Part shown: positions 46,957 through 55,297 of the stretch, piece after piece | Layout: each line of letters begins with the position of its first letter | Position numbering within the stretch: the stretch's first letter is position 1 | Origin: Candidatus Omnitrophota bacterium | Lineage (GTDB): Bacteria; Omnitrophota; Gorgyraeia; Zapsychrales; Zapsychraceae | Length of the DNA: 55,297 bases | Direction of reading: 5' to 3' | Assembly (NCBI GenBank): GCA_021108075.1 | Contig: JAIORP010000209.1 | Location: forward strand, 1-55,297 | The notes under the pieces: model-generated | What the model saw: the letters and a program-made list of their open reading frames with translations, nothing else | Told to the model about the DNA's origin: nothing | Databases searched by the model: none | Made by a program: the position numbers and the translations under genes

Positions 46957-47820
46957 TTAATATTTTATACCATCTTTCTTCGTTATTTCTTTAAATTTCT
47001 TAAGTATTTTTAACGTCACCGGACCAGGCCTGCCCGGGCCGATCTGACGCCCATCAACCTTGACAACCGGAATGATTTCTGCCGCGGTCCCTGTTAAAAA
47101 GCATTCATCTGCCGTGTAGACCTCATGACGCGTGAATAGCCTCTCCCGGGTGGCCATATTGAATTCTTGCGCAATATCCATCACTGTGTCAGCGGTAATG
47201 CCTTTAAGCCGCCCCTGGCCGGGTGTCGATATTACATTTTTTTTAATAATAAAGATATTATCCCCGGTACACTCCGCCACATAGCCCTGATGGTCCAGCA
47301 TGATCGCCTCACTAAAGCCGGAATTACCTGCTTCAATCTTAGCCAAAATATTATTCAAATAATTCAGGGACTTTAACATCGGGTTCAGGGCCTCCGGGTT
47401 ATTCCGCATCGTGGGCACTGTTATGATTTCCATTCCGTTCTCATACAATTCTTTTGGATAAAGAACGATTTTATCGGTAATAATGATGACGGTCGGCTTG
47501 TCGATGCACTTGCGCGGATCTAACCCCAAATCACCTTCACCGCGTGTAACAACTAAACGAATATACGCATCCCGCAGGTCATTAGCCGTTAAGGTATCGA
47601 TAACAGCTTGAATCATTTCTTCTTTTGTTAAAGGAATGCGTAACATTAACGTATGGGCTGTTTCATAGAGGCGGTCAATATGTTCTTTTAATTTGAAAAC
47701 CAAACTATCATAAGACCGAATCCCCTCAAAAACACCATCTCCGTATAATAATCCATGATCAAACACTGAAATTTTAGCATCGGCTTTATCAACCAACGTT
47801 CCGTTAATATAAATTTTCAT
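46957..47820 (-). CDS. ilvE: Branched-chain amino acid aminotransferase
   Basis: A fold-type IV PLP enzyme that makes Val, Leu and Ile from their keto acids. FDHGLLYGDGVFEGIR (about 21-36), RGEGDLGLDP, KSLNYLNNILAKIEA with the PLP lysine (about Lys150), and VAECTGDNIFII are signatures. FLTGTAAEIIPV follows near the end. At 287 residues it is a short-type IlvE. D-amino-acid transaminase is the main alternative, but the motifs favour IlvE. GAGGGG lies before the ATG. Confidence 0.88.
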   Translation of the reverse strand: MKIYINGTLVDKADAKISVFDHGLLYGDGVFEGIRSYDSLVFKLKEHIDRLYETAHTLMLRIPLTKEEMIQAVIDTLTANDLRDAYIRLVVTRGEGDLGLDPRKCIDKPTVIIITDKIVLYPKELYENGMEIITVPTMRNNPEALNPMLKSLNYLNNILAKIEAGNSGFSEAIMLDHQGYVAECTGDNIFIIKKNVISTPGQGRLKGITADTVMDIAQEFNMATRERLFTRHEVYTADECFLTGTAAEIIPVVKVDGRQIGPGRPGPVTLKILKKFKEITKKDGIKY

Positions 47821-47861
47821 AAACCCCTCACTTTTTACTGTTAAAATCCTACTCCGGACGT

Positions 47862-48605
47862 TTACTTTAGATAGATCAATCCATCTTTCATATAAAAAAC
47901 TCTATGCGCCAAATTAGAAATTTTATCATCATGCGTGACAATGACAAGTGTTTGCCTGTTATTTTTATTCAATTTCATTAATAAATCAATAATTTCTTTG
48001 CCACTGACAGAATCTAAATTTCCGGTTGGCTCATCACAATAGAGAATATAAGGGTCGTTGATCATTGCCCGCGCAATGGCAACCCGCTGCTGCTCTCCAC
48101 CTGATAACTCATGCGGTTTATGCGACATTCTGTCCTGTAAACCGACTTGTGTTAATACCTTCTCTCCACTGTCTTGAATATATTTGATCTTTTTGTTATC
48201 TCGTACCAGCATGGGAAGCAAAACATTTTCTAAAGCGGTAAACTCTGGCAAAAGATGATAAAATTGAAAAACAAAACCAATGTGACGGTTTCTCATAAAA
48301 GATCTTTTACGGTCATTCAAACGATAAATATCTTTCCCGTCCAGATAAACTTGACCGTCCGTGGGTTTGTCTAATCCGCCTAAAATGTGTAATAATGTCG
48401 ATTTTCCCGCACCCGACGGACCGCTAATCGCAACAAACTCTCCCAGGGCAATATCAACATCAATGCCCTTCAACACCTCCAATTTCTTGGAAGCATGGTT
48501 ATATGACTTCTTAATGCCTCTCGCTTCAAGAATATTTTTCTCGCCTTCATTCTTTCCTGCTTTAATGTTCCTGCTTTGATCCACTTTTTTGCATAACTTA
48601 CTCAT
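47862..48605 (-). CDS. lolD: Lipoprotein-releasing ABC ATPase LolD
   Basis: An ABC ATPase with Walker A GPSGAGKST (about 62-70), Q-loop FVFQFYHLLPEFTALENV, signature LSGGEQQRVAIARA and Walker B ILYCDEPTGNLD. FYHLLPEFTALENVLLPM is typical of LolD/MacB-type ATPases. About 25 residues precede the usual start. Its ATG overlaps the lolC stop by eight bases (ATGAGTAA). Together with LolC it releases lipoproteins for the outer membrane, in line with the many lipoproteins here. Confidence 0.9.
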   Translation of the reverse strand: MSKLCKKVDQSRNIKAGKNEGEKNILEARGIKKSYNHASKKLEVLKGIDVDIALGEFVAISGPSGAGKSTLLHILGGLDKPTDGQVYLDGKDIYRLNDRKRSFMRNRHIGFVFQFYHLLPEFTALENVLLPMLVRDNKKIKYIQDSGEKVLTQVGLQDRMSHKPHELSGGEQQRVAIARAMINDPYILYCDEPTGNLDSVSGKEIIDLLMKLNKNNRQTLVIVTHDDKISNLAHRVFYMKDGLIYLK

Positions 48606-49791
48606 AACGGAGGGCTTCCACAGGTTCTAAGTTTGCGGCCTTACAGGCCGGATAAATTGTCGCGACAAAACTGATAATAAAGGCAGCTAAAACAATCACG
48701 GTTACATCAAACGACTGGATCTCAACCGGAACCGTATCAATCGAATAAATTTCAGCCGGGACCTTAACGTAAGTCTTGAGGATGTAACTTATTCCTAAAC
48801 CACCGGCCAGTCCCCAAAGAATGCCGATGAGTCCGATGTAAACGCCCTGATGCGTAAAAATGTTACGGATCGCGCTCCTGGGCACACCAATCGATTTCAA
48901 GATACCGATATCGTGCACCTTGCTCGAAACAGTCACGACCAGCGTGCTGATAATATTGAACGAGGCAACGATAACCATCAGGGTTAGAATAATAAACAGG
49001 CCCCATTTTTCAAGAAATAATGCTTCAAATAAATTGCGGTTGATATCAATCCACGTTTTGACCAAATAATGATACCCAATCTTCTTATAAATAGCCATTT
49101 TGACGGCCTTGACTTTATGCGGATTCGTCAAACGGACACCAATGCCAGTCGACGACGTCGCAGGAAGATTGAAAATTTTTTGTGCTTGAGCAATATGGAC
49201 GATCACTAAATTCATATCATAATCCGCCATACCCGTATTAAAAATTCCACCGACTTTCAACTTATAGCGCCAGCCTTGACCGGACATACCTGACCCCGGA
49301 GAAATCAATGTTACCTCTTCACCCCGTTCAAAACCAAAATAACGCGCTAATTCACTTCCGATAAAGACCGAACCTTCCTGTAACTCCGTTAACGTGCCTT
49401 CCTGCAGATACTCGTCCACTTTCGTGATATTAATTTCCGCCTGCGGTTCAATCCCCCGCAGGATCAAACTTAAGGCCTGCCCGGAATTTTCCAAAAAAAC
49501 ATTTCCTTGAATATACGCGGAGGTCGCGACAACATCATCCAGGTTGTATACTTTATTTTTTAACGTTTGATAATCTTCTATCCCCGTTTCCTTTTCAATC
49601 ATAATATGCGGTGTTGTCCCAATGATCTTCTCACGCAGGTTATTCCCAAAACCCGTCATAACCCCCGTTACAACGATAAGCGCCATAACACCAATGGCCA
49701 CGCCGGCGATGGAGATCACATTAAGAAAAGTAAGGAACCGCCCTTTACTCGCTCTTAAATATCGATAACTGATCCATTTTTCGTAATACAT
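48598..49791 (-). CDS. lolC: Lipoprotein-releasing permease LolC/LolE
   Basis: This 397-residue permease has an N-terminal membrane helix with family motif ISYRYLRASKGRFLTFLNVIS (from about residue 7), a periplasmic domain (about 45-265) and three C-terminal membrane helices (about 270-390). A single gene replaces the LolC/LolE pair of enterics, so a homodimer is likely. GLFIILTLMVIVASFNI and ILKSIGVPRSAIRNIF are LolC/E signatures. It is cotranscribed with lolD. Confidence 0.9.
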   Translation of the reverse strand: MYYEKWISYRYLRASKGRFLTFLNVISIAGVAIGVMALIVVTGVMTGFGNNLREKIIGTTPHIMIEKETGIEDYQTLKNKVYNLDDVVATSAYIQGNVFLENSGQALSLILRGIEPQAEINITKVDEYLQEGTLTELQEGSVFIGSELARYFGFERGEEVTLISPGSGMSGQGWRYKLKVGGIFNTGMADYDMNLVIVHIAQAQKIFNLPATSSTGIGVRLTNPHKVKAVKMAIYKKIGYHYLVKTWIDINRNLFEALFLEKWGLFIILTLMVIVASFNIISTLVVTVSSKVHDIGILKSIGVPRSAIRNIFTHQGVYIGLIGILWGLAGGLGISYILKTYVKVPAEIYSIDTVPVEIQSFDVTVIVLAAFIISFVATIYPACKAANLEPVEALRYE

Positions 49792-49857
49792 GATTGAACC
49801 TTAATAAAAAAAAAATTTAAAGATTTAACGGCCGTGAACAAACCAAATGGTTCAAAA

Positions 49858-51336
49858 CTACCCGGCGTCTTGTTGTTGCCGATCGTTGGGATGCAGCTCT
49901 TGAGGCTTCATCAAAGGAAACAAAATAACATCCCGAATAGACGGTGAATTTGTCAGCAGCATCACAAGCCGGTCTATTCCAATACCTAATCCTCCTGCCG
50001 GAGGCATCCCGTATTCAAGGGCCTGAATGAAATCCTGATCAATATTGCGATTGCCTGTTTCAATATCGTCTTCCAAATCTTCCTCCAGGCGGGCCCGCTG
50101 CTCCTGAGGGTCGTTTAATTCGGAATAAGCGTTGCCGACCTCCATTCCCGCGATAAAAACTTCAAAGCGTTGTGAAATCGCCGCGTTTTGCGGATCTGTT
50201 TTAGCTAAAGGGCACAAGAAGGTAAAATAATCGGTAAAGAAGACAGGATTAATAATCTCATCTTCTTCCAAAACATCTTCAACAATTTTCATAACAGCTG
50301 ACCGGGTGAGCCTTCCAATTTTAACATTCGATTTTTTCGCGCGGACTTTCTCTAACATCACCTCAGCCGTGTCTTCCGGATTGATATCAAATTTTTCTTT
50401 GACAATTTGAGCAAAAGACGTTCTTTTCCACGGAGGCGCAAAATCGATAACCTTGTCGTTGAACGCAACTTGAAATGTTCCGCAAATCTCTTTGACACAA
50501 TGACAAATAAGATCTTCCGTCAGCTTCATCATATCATCAAAATCACCAAAGGCCTGGTAGACCTCTAACATCGTGAATTCAGGATTATGCCGGGTTGAAA
50601 TGCCTTCATTGCGAAAATTCCTATTCAACTCATAAACGCGTTCAAGACCGCCGACTAAAAGCCTTTTTAAATACAACTCCGGGGCGATTCGCAGATAAAC
50701 GTCCATATCAAAGGCATTATGCAAACTCTTAAATGGACGTCCTCGCGCCCCACCTGCCTGTGACTGCAGCATGGGTGTTTCGACCTCTAAAAAGCCTTTT
50801 TCTTCCAGGAAACAACGAATCAAAGTGATAATTTTAGATCGTTTAATAAACACATCCCGTACGTCTGTATTAACGATCAGATCGACATAGCGCTGGCGAT
50901 ATCGCACTTCAACATCTTTCAGGCCATGCCATTTCTCCGGCAATGTCATTAAAGACTTCGACAAAATAGTGACCTCAAGGGCGCGAATGCTTTCCTGCCC
51001 TGTTTTTGTTTTAAACGTGGTTCCTTTAACCCCGATAATATCGCCAATATCCAAATTCTTGACTAATTCAAAGGCTTCCGGTCCGATATGATTTGCTTTG
51101 ACAAACAATTGCATGCGGCCAGATTGATCTTGCAGGTCCATAAAAGAAACTTTCCCATGATTGCGAACAGCCATTAAGCGACCAGCAATAACCACGTCTA
51201 TCTCTTCTTGAAAATCCTTAAGGATGTCTCCGATGTGATGTGTCCATTCAAAACGCTTCCCATAAGGATTAATCCCCATCCCCTTTATTTTTTCTAATTT
51301 TTCAATCCGAACAGCGCGTATTTCCGATATGTCCAT
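49858..51336 (-). CDS. lysS: Lysyl-tRNA synthetase (class II)
   Basis: It has an N-terminal OB-fold (about 50-145; VVIAGRLMAVRNHGKVSF), motif 2 RNFRNEGISTRHNPEFTMLE and motif 3 GLGIGIDRLVML near the C-terminus. At 492 residues it is normal for bacterial LysS. lysS is also found upstream of the ctsR-mcsA-mcsB-clpC operon in Bacillus, though not adjacent to it. About 66 bases precede lolC. The A/T-rich run at 51345-51400 could hold a promoter. Confidence 0.96.
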   Translation of the reverse strand: MDISEIRAVRIEKLEKIKGMGINPYGKRFEWTHHIGDILKDFQEEIDVVIAGRLMAVRNHGKVSFMDLQDQSGRMQLFVKANHIGPEAFELVKNLDIGDIIGVKGTTFKTKTGQESIRALEVTILSKSLMTLPEKWHGLKDVEVRYRQRYVDLIVNTDVRDVFIKRSKIITLIRCFLEEKGFLEVETPMLQSQAGGARGRPFKSLHNAFDMDVYLRIAPELYLKRLLVGGLERVYELNRNFRNEGISTRHNPEFTMLEVYQAFGDFDDMMKLTEDLICHCVKEICGTFQVAFNDKVIDFAPPWKRTSFAQIVKEKFDINPEDTAEVMLEKVRAKKSNVKIGRLTRSAVMKIVEDVLEEDEIINPVFFTDYFTFLCPLAKTDPQNAAISQRFEVFIAGMEVGNAYSELNDPQEQRARLEEDLEDDIETGNRNIDQDFIQALEYGMPPAGGLGIGIDRLVMLLTNSPSIRDVILFPLMKPQELHPNDRQQQDAG

Positions 51337-51493
51337 AACTCACACCTTTAATTAATATTAATATTAAAATATTACTATAGATAATCATTAGATTATATAG
51401 AAAAAGAAAACGAGTGTCAATCCCAAGTCAGCAGATATTCTGAATATTCAACGACGAGAGGTGAAAAAAATGACAAAAAAAACTGAAAAGATC

Positions 51494-51847
51494 TTATTTT
51501 CCTTTTATAGGAAAGAGATCGCGACAATGACTTTCACATGCAAAGGCCCGCATAGGGTCCTTGGCGTCCATGCAATTCTGCACGCAACTTTTACAAGACT
51601 GAAACTGAACGCTGGGAACGAGTTGACAGCGTCCTTCCACAGTTTGACACTGAGCAAACTGTCGGCAGAAATCGCCCAAGGCATACATCGCGGTACAGAC
51701 TTCAGGAACATTCGGACCACAAGAAATGTCTAAACCATGGCAGTTCTCTATTCCGCAAACAGGTTCCTTCAACATTGTTTTCGCATATGCGACCACCCCG
51801 AATAAAAAGAGTGTCACGATTAAAATAACAATTCCCACATGTTTCAT
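51494..51847 (-). CDS. Small secreted Cys-rich protein
   Basis: The 117-residue product starts at ATG 51847 (MKHVGIVILIVTLFLFGVVA; the frame opens at 51928, but AAAGGAG lies before this ATG). A signal sequence precedes a mature part with 12 cysteines spread over about 85 residues (e.g. CGIENCHGLDISCG, CKSCVQNC), which suggests up to six disulfides in an exported domain. I recognise no family. It lies between lpxI and lysS. Confidence 0.65.
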   Translation of the reverse strand: MKHVGIVILIVTLFLFGVVAYAKTMLKEPVCGIENCHGLDISCGPNVPEVCTAMYALGDFCRQFAQCQTVEGRCQLVPSVQFQSCKSCVQNCMDAKDPMRAFACESHCRDLFPIKGK

Positions 51848-51902
51848 AAGCAATACTCCTTTGCAAAAAGTTTCCTGAAATAAAGACAACCGGAACAATA
51901 AA

Positions 51903-52718
51903 TCAGGGCGTTCCAACGATACAAACACCGGCTTTGTTAGCTAACTTCAAACAGATCTCTTTATCGATCATAATCGTCTTGCCGGCTTCAATGGCAATGC
52001 AGCCTGATTGGCTGGCAATCATATTCTTGATTGTGCGTGGACCAATAACAGGAACATCAAACCGAAAATCTTGATTAGGCTTACTCATTTTTACCACAAC
52101 CGCCCCGCGTCGAGCGATTTTGCCTCCCCGGCGGATTGTGCGGTCCGTGCCCTCCATGGCTTCAATGGCGACAATCGCTTTTTCTTTGACAACCACTGTT
52201 TGCCCAATATCGATACCTCCCATTTGTTTGGCAATTTGCCGGCCAAAAGCGATGTCCTCGAGTTCAACCAAACTCGGACCACGTTTTGTCATCGCCCCCT
52301 GCGGAGCTAAATATTCTTTGATTAAGAATGTTGAGTCCAGCAAAGACATCCCATATTCTTTTAATTTATCAGCGATCGCCGCGAAGATGGTATCGGCTTT
52401 ACGGTTTTTAAGTGCCTGTAAAATATTTTTGAAAGCATCATCAAATTCAATATCCGCTTCAAACAAATTATCCGGATTAACCTGGCCGGCCATAATAACA
52501 TCCTGAATTTGATGCGCCTTAAAGTATTCAAATAATTTTAAAAGCGCGCCAACATGAAAGGCTTGATATTTATCGACGAAAAAACGCAAAAAAAAGGATG
52601 TGTCCCCCTGCACACCACCCGCGATAACGTGATATCCTTTTGCCCGGGCTTTTTGGGCAAAAACAATGGGGAACTTCCCGTTTCCGGCTATAAGACCTAA
52701 TTTTTTATCTGATATCAT
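51903..52718 (-). CDS. lpxI: UDP-2,3-diacylglucosamine pyrophosphatase LpxI
   Basis: It cleaves UDP-2,3-diacylglucosamine to lipid X in lipid A synthesis, the LpxH-replacing form seen in alphaproteobacteria and other diderms. LGLIAGNGKFPIVFAQKAR (about 7-25), IQDVIMAGQVNP, and a C-terminal KMSKPNQDFRFDVPVIGP plus AGKTIMIDK (about 205-258) match the family. At 271 residues it is full length. It supports an LPS-containing outer membrane. Other lpx genes are not in the window. Confidence 0.94.
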   Translation of the reverse strand: MISDKKLGLIAGNGKFPIVFAQKARAKGYHVIAGGVQGDTSFFLRFFVDKYQAFHVGALLKLFEYFKAHQIQDVIMAGQVNPDNLFEADIEFDDAFKNILQALKNRKADTIFAAIADKLKEYGMSLLDSTFLIKEYLAPQGAMTKRGPSLVELEDIAFGRQIAKQMGGIDIGQTVVVKEKAIVAIEAMEGTDRTIRRGGKIARRGAVVVKMSKPNQDFRFDVPVIGPRTIKNMIASQSGCIAIEAGKTIMIDKEICLKLANKAGVCIVGTP

Positions 52719-52814
52719 GGCAGTTTAAGTTAATCTCACTATTCGTATCTCGATTGTCCCTGAACATTTATCTTCCTTAAACAGGCAAGATAAGCGCTAC
52801 GCGCGCTAACTTCA

Positions 52815-52833
52815 GAGAAACCTTCGGTTTCTC
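52815..52833. other. Short hairpin GAGAAACC/GGTTTCTC
   Basis: An eight-base perfect stem with a three-base loop (TTC). On the plus strand it is followed by a pyrimidine-rich run (CTTCCTCTTT); on the minus strand there is no U-tract. It lies 14 bases past the stop of the small zinc-ribbon gene (minus strand), so it may be an imperfect transcription end. An AGCGC…GCGCT inverted repeat lies just before it. Confidence 0.4.
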
Positions 52834-52846
52834 AAATTCTTCCTCT

Positions 52847-53062
52847 TTAAAAGCTTTTAAAATGTATTTCTGTTAACTGTGTTTGCCCTAACTCCGTTAG
52901 CTCTACATCATCTAACGTTAGTACCACACATTTTTCACAAATCACATCTTTTTCAAATTCAGGTCGTTGCCCCATGCAAATATCCGCAGGAAATATTATC
53001 CTTCCAATATCACCATTAAAAACCATTTTACACTTTTTACACTTAAATTTAAACTCTGACAT
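52847..53062 (-). CDS. Small zinc-ribbon-like protein
   Basis: The 71-residue product has CKKCK near the start (Cys8/Cys11) and CEKC near residue 43, two CxxC pairs that would bind one metal ion. The rest is acidic. No family recognised. It begins eight bases from the IS91-type relic on the other strand, so its promoter may lie inside the relic, or its true upstream DNA may have been displaced. Confidence 0.5.
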   Translation of the reverse strand: MSEFKFKCKKCKMVFNGDIGRIIFPADICMGQRPEFEKDVICEKCVVLTLDDVELTELGQTQLTEIHFKSF

Positions 53063-53070
53063 TATTTTCT

Positions 53071-54165
53071 ATGAATATCCTCACTGGTAAAATTACTATC
53101 CGTCAAATTTTTCAAGATCATTGGGATTCTTTTTCCGCTGCCCATCCCGATAAACTCTCCGACAATAGTATCAATAACATCCAAAATGCTTCGCTGTAGA
53201 GATCCTGAAAAAATCGGTTTTTTCAAATACTCCTGTCCTGAGCATCCTGATCAGTTTACAATCAAACCTCTTTCTTGTAAATCCCGTTTCTGCAATGTCT
53301 GCGGTGTTCTTCAATCCAACATCTGGATGCGCAAGGCTCTCGAAATCCTTCCTAACACCAGGTTTCACCATATCACTTTTACTGTTCCCGATTATCTCTG
53401 GTACTTCTTTAAACTTAATCCGAATCTCATTAAGTACCTCTTTAAATCCTCTGCTGAGACTCTCCTGTCTTGGTTCAAAGAAAGAATTTTGATTCCCGCC
53501 ATCTGCTCAGGATTACATACCTTCGGCAAAGATCTCAAACATAATACCCATATTCATATGATCCTCTCTGCAGGGGGACTCTTTCTTACTCGCAAAGGCA
53601 AATATTTTTGGAAACCCGTTTCCTTTATTCCTTACAATATGCTCAGAAAACGCCTCAAAAGTAAACTTATAAATTATCTTAAACCTTATCTCGATGAAGA
53701 ACTTAAAAAACTTCTTTACACTCTCGTCTGGTACACCTACGTTAGAAATGACATTATAGACATCAAAGCCTCAGCTCAATATATTGGCCGTTACGCCAAA
53801 AAACCTCCTTTAGCCGAAACAAGAATCACTGCATATGATGGCCAATTTGTAACTTTCTTTTTTATGAACGGGATAAATCCTCACCTATTGCCGTCTTTCT
53901 GCCCATCAATTTATCGAAAAACTTATTCAACATATTCTTCCTCGTTACTTTCGGGCTGTTCGCTTCTATGGCCTTTTAGCTAATTGTATCTCTGCAAAGT
54001 TTAAAAAAGTCATTGCTAAGCTTTTTAAATATGCCCCCAACATTGAACTCTTTCCCAAATGGCGTGAACGGCTATTTCTTCGTTTTCATCGTAACCCTTT
54101 AGCTTGTCCTATTTGCGGCAAAACTATGCTACTTTCCGATTTTGCTTACTTTTCAAAATCATATC
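53071..54165 (+). pseudogene. IS91-family transposase, broken by frameshifts
   Basis: Three frames together give an IS91-type (Y2) transposase. From 53071: MNILTGKITIRQIFQDHWD. From about 53183, in another frame: KMLRCRDPEK, then zinc-finger Cys residues (SCPEH, CKSRFCNVCG), HNTHIHMILSAGG and the tyrosine motif QYIGRYAKKP. A shift around 53858-53885 leads to CRLSAHQFIEKLIQHILPRY and NPLACPICGKTM. At least two breaks, probably a lost base in a T-run and two lost A bases, make it inactive. No boundaries were found, but RHS sequence begins at once after it on the other strand. Confidence 0.85.
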
Positions 54166-54170
54166 AAACT

Positions 54171-54395
54171 TTAATCAGGGGAAGAAATTTCAATCCTATC
54201 AACAAAGCGTTGAATCGTAGTTTGATTGCCCAAATGATCTTCAATATAGTCCAGCTTTCCACTGGGATGATTGAAGGTTAATAAATCAATTCCTGTGTTC
54301 AAATCAACCGTTCTTAAATGCCTACCAGTCGAATCAAAGACATGGCCCACACCTTGAATATCTCCTCCTTTTAAAAAATTATTTAATAAGAAAGT
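54171..54395 (-). pseudogene. RHS-gene fragment beside the IS91 relic
   Basis: On the minus strand an open frame encodes HVFDSTGRHLRTVDLNTG, LLTFNHPSGKLDYIEDHLGN and TTIQRF, typical of the early repeat region of RHS proteins, before a TAA at 54171-54173. AAAGGAGG precedes it. The rest of the gene is missing: IS91 sequence follows at once. The frame is the same as that of the upstream TPR gene, with only a TAG between, probably by chance. It is a relic of a larger RHS locus. Confidence 0.75.
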
Positions 54396-54890
54396 CTAAC
54401 GAATAATTTTTTTTAATTTCAGGTTACAATCTGTAATTAATAACTTTAGTTCCTGTATAAATTCTTCATTCTGACCATATTTAAAATACTCTTCAGCATA
54501 TTTAATTGCGGCAGAATAATCTTTCATTACATGAGAGACAAGTGCCATACCATAAATAACATTAGGATATTCTAAATCTAACTTTAATACTCTTAAGAAG
54601 CAACTTTTAGCTTTTTTATACTCAGACATGTCATAATAAAGTTTGCCTAAATCGCTAAGAGCTGGGATATATTCACTATTATGTTTAATTGATAATAGAT
54701 AAAATTTCTCAGTTTGTTTTAAATCATTCTTTTTCCAGTAAGATAAACCAATGTTAAAATAAATGTTAGCTTTCCCTTTATCCGTTATGTTATTTATCTG
54801 CAAAGCATCTAAATAACACCTTATAGCCTTATCATAATCTCCTTTATTATAGTATTCTATACCATCCTGAACAATTCTTCCTACATCCAT
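54396..54890 (-). CDS. TPR-repeat protein
   Basis: The 164-residue protein (ATG 54890; the frame opens at 54926, but AAAGGA lies correctly before 54890) is built from about four tetratricopeptide repeats (e.g. GIEYYNKGDYDKAIRCYLDA, NIGLSYWKKNDLKQTEKFY, LGKLYYDMSEYKKAKSCFLR). No signal peptide. It lies between a truncated gene upstream and an RHS fragment downstream, a position where RHS tip/immunity genes often sit, so an immunity or chaperone role is possible but unproven. Confidence 0.65.
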   Translation of the reverse strand: MDVGRIVQDGIEYYNKGDYDKAIRCYLDALQINNITDKGKANIYFNIGLSYWKKNDLKQTEKFYLLSIKHNSEYIPALSDLGKLYYDMSEYKKAKSCFLRVLKLDLEYPNVIYGMALVSHVMKDYSAAIKYAEEYFKYGQNEEFIQELKLLITDCNLKLKKIIR

Positions 54891-54925
54891 GAGATAATTC
54901 CTTTCTGAATGAACAGCAATAGTCA

Positions 54926-55249
54926 TTATTTAGGACTTGAGCCGAAATGGTCCCGAACATTCGTTAATGCTTCAGTAATTTTCCAAATCACCCAACCCCA
55001 TCGATATAACCATTTAGGTCCGGGTTTTTTCCCTCTTTTTCTTCCTTTATTCGGAGTTGTAGGCATTTTAGTATTTTCATCTACTATTTTACCTGGAAAA
55101 GGATCCGGATTTTCATAACTACCTTTTTTCCCAAACTTATCTTTGAGAAGATACGGCGCTGGGCATCCATTTGTAAGAGAAGTAAAAAACATCGCCCAAT
55201 CTAATGAATCAGTATATAAAGAACTAAAACTGTTATAATTATGTAAGCG
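54926..55249 (-). pseudogene. C-terminal fragment of an unidentified (possibly RHS-tip) gene
   Basis: The frame is open from 55249 to the stop at 54926. An ATG at 55192 has no ribosome site, so the coding start is probably lost. The peptide includes LYTDSLDWAMFFTSLTNGC, a Pro/Lys/Gly-rich stretch (PTTPNKGRKRGKKPGPK) and an aromatic end. Position upstream of a TPR gene and an RHS fragment suggests a displaced toxin-tip cassette, but no toxin family is recognised. Confidence 0.4.
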
Positions 55250-55297
55250 TCAAACCAACCCATCTGTATCAGAAGATTATTATTTGTTATAATTGAG

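Noticed and set aside
51461..51733. Plus-strand frame opposite the Cys-rich gene
   Set aside because: The minus-strand gene has signal peptide, ribosome site and patterned cysteines; this frame is its shadow.
53186..53983. The central IS91 frame as a complete gene
   Set aside because: Family sequence continues on both sides in other frames, so it is only the middle of a broken transposase.
1..55297. CRISPR arrays, tRNA or rRNA genes, prophage
   Set aside because: No regularly spaced repeats, tRNA-like cloverleaf motifs, rRNA sequence or phage structural genes were seen by eye; a tRNAscan or CRISPR search could still find something missed.

Overview
The window reads as a piece of a diderm (LPS-making) bacterial chromosome outside the well-studied phyla. 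My best guess is Omnitrophota or another PVC-related lineage, but that is inference from gene content. Evidence for two membranes: lpxI (lipid A synthesis), an MlaE-MlaF-MlaD lipid transporter, LolC/LolD lipoprotein export, and many lipobox proteins. The same window also carries genes and gene order familiar from Bacillus: mcsA-mcsB-clpC, radA, a YacL-type PIN-TRAM protein, ispD-ispF-cysE-cysS, tmk-holB-ricT-metG and thiL-tsaE-tsaB.

Layout. (1) 1-23.7 kb is an accessory island on both strands. It starts with a transposase relic and a 1753-residue RHS/YD-repeat protein whose domain order looks circularly permuted (846-6107). A minus-strand cluster follows (6183-14726, perhaps to 15775): a MotA/TolQ/ExbB-type channel, two TolR-like membrane proteins that end in von Willebrand A domains, a small secreted protein, a PEGA-repeat protein with a sulfatase-modifying-factor-like domain, a membrane-anchored TPR protein and a lipoprotein. 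I regard this as the strongest candidate for an undescribed system: an ion-driven envelope machine. Next come a plus-strand operon of four lipoproteins (16460-19773), insertion-sequence and gene relics (20.2-21.5 kb), and a 5'-truncated RHS tip with a C-terminal toxin-like domain followed by a candidate immunity gene (21698-23643).

(2) 23.7-52.7 kb is a dense, nearly gap-free minus-strand housekeeping block. From upstream to downstream it reads: lpxI, a Cys-rich secreted protein, lysS, lolC, lolD, ilvE, mcsA, mcsB, clpC, an AsmA/TamB-like envelope protein, mlaE, mlaF, mlaD, radA, PIN-TRAM, ispD, ispF, cysE, cysS, tmk, holB, ricT, metG, mtnA (broken by a deletion), thiL, tsaE, tsaB, alr. Four short intergenic elements with similar inverted ends (…TACC / GGTA…) sit only between genes of this block. 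Two strong hairpin terminators lie after mlaD and clpC.

(3) 52.7-55.3 kb is again accessory: a small zinc-ribbon gene, a frameshifted IS91-type transposase inserted beside an RHS fragment, a TPR gene and the truncated end of another gene.

Functional picture: the central block serves translation (lysS, metG, cysS, t6A synthesis), isoprenoid and cysteine synthesis, DNA repair and replication, arginine-phosphorylation-linked proteolysis and outer-membrane maintenance. The flanks hold surface or toxin modules and mobile DNA. No tRNA, rRNA, CRISPR array or prophage was recognised.
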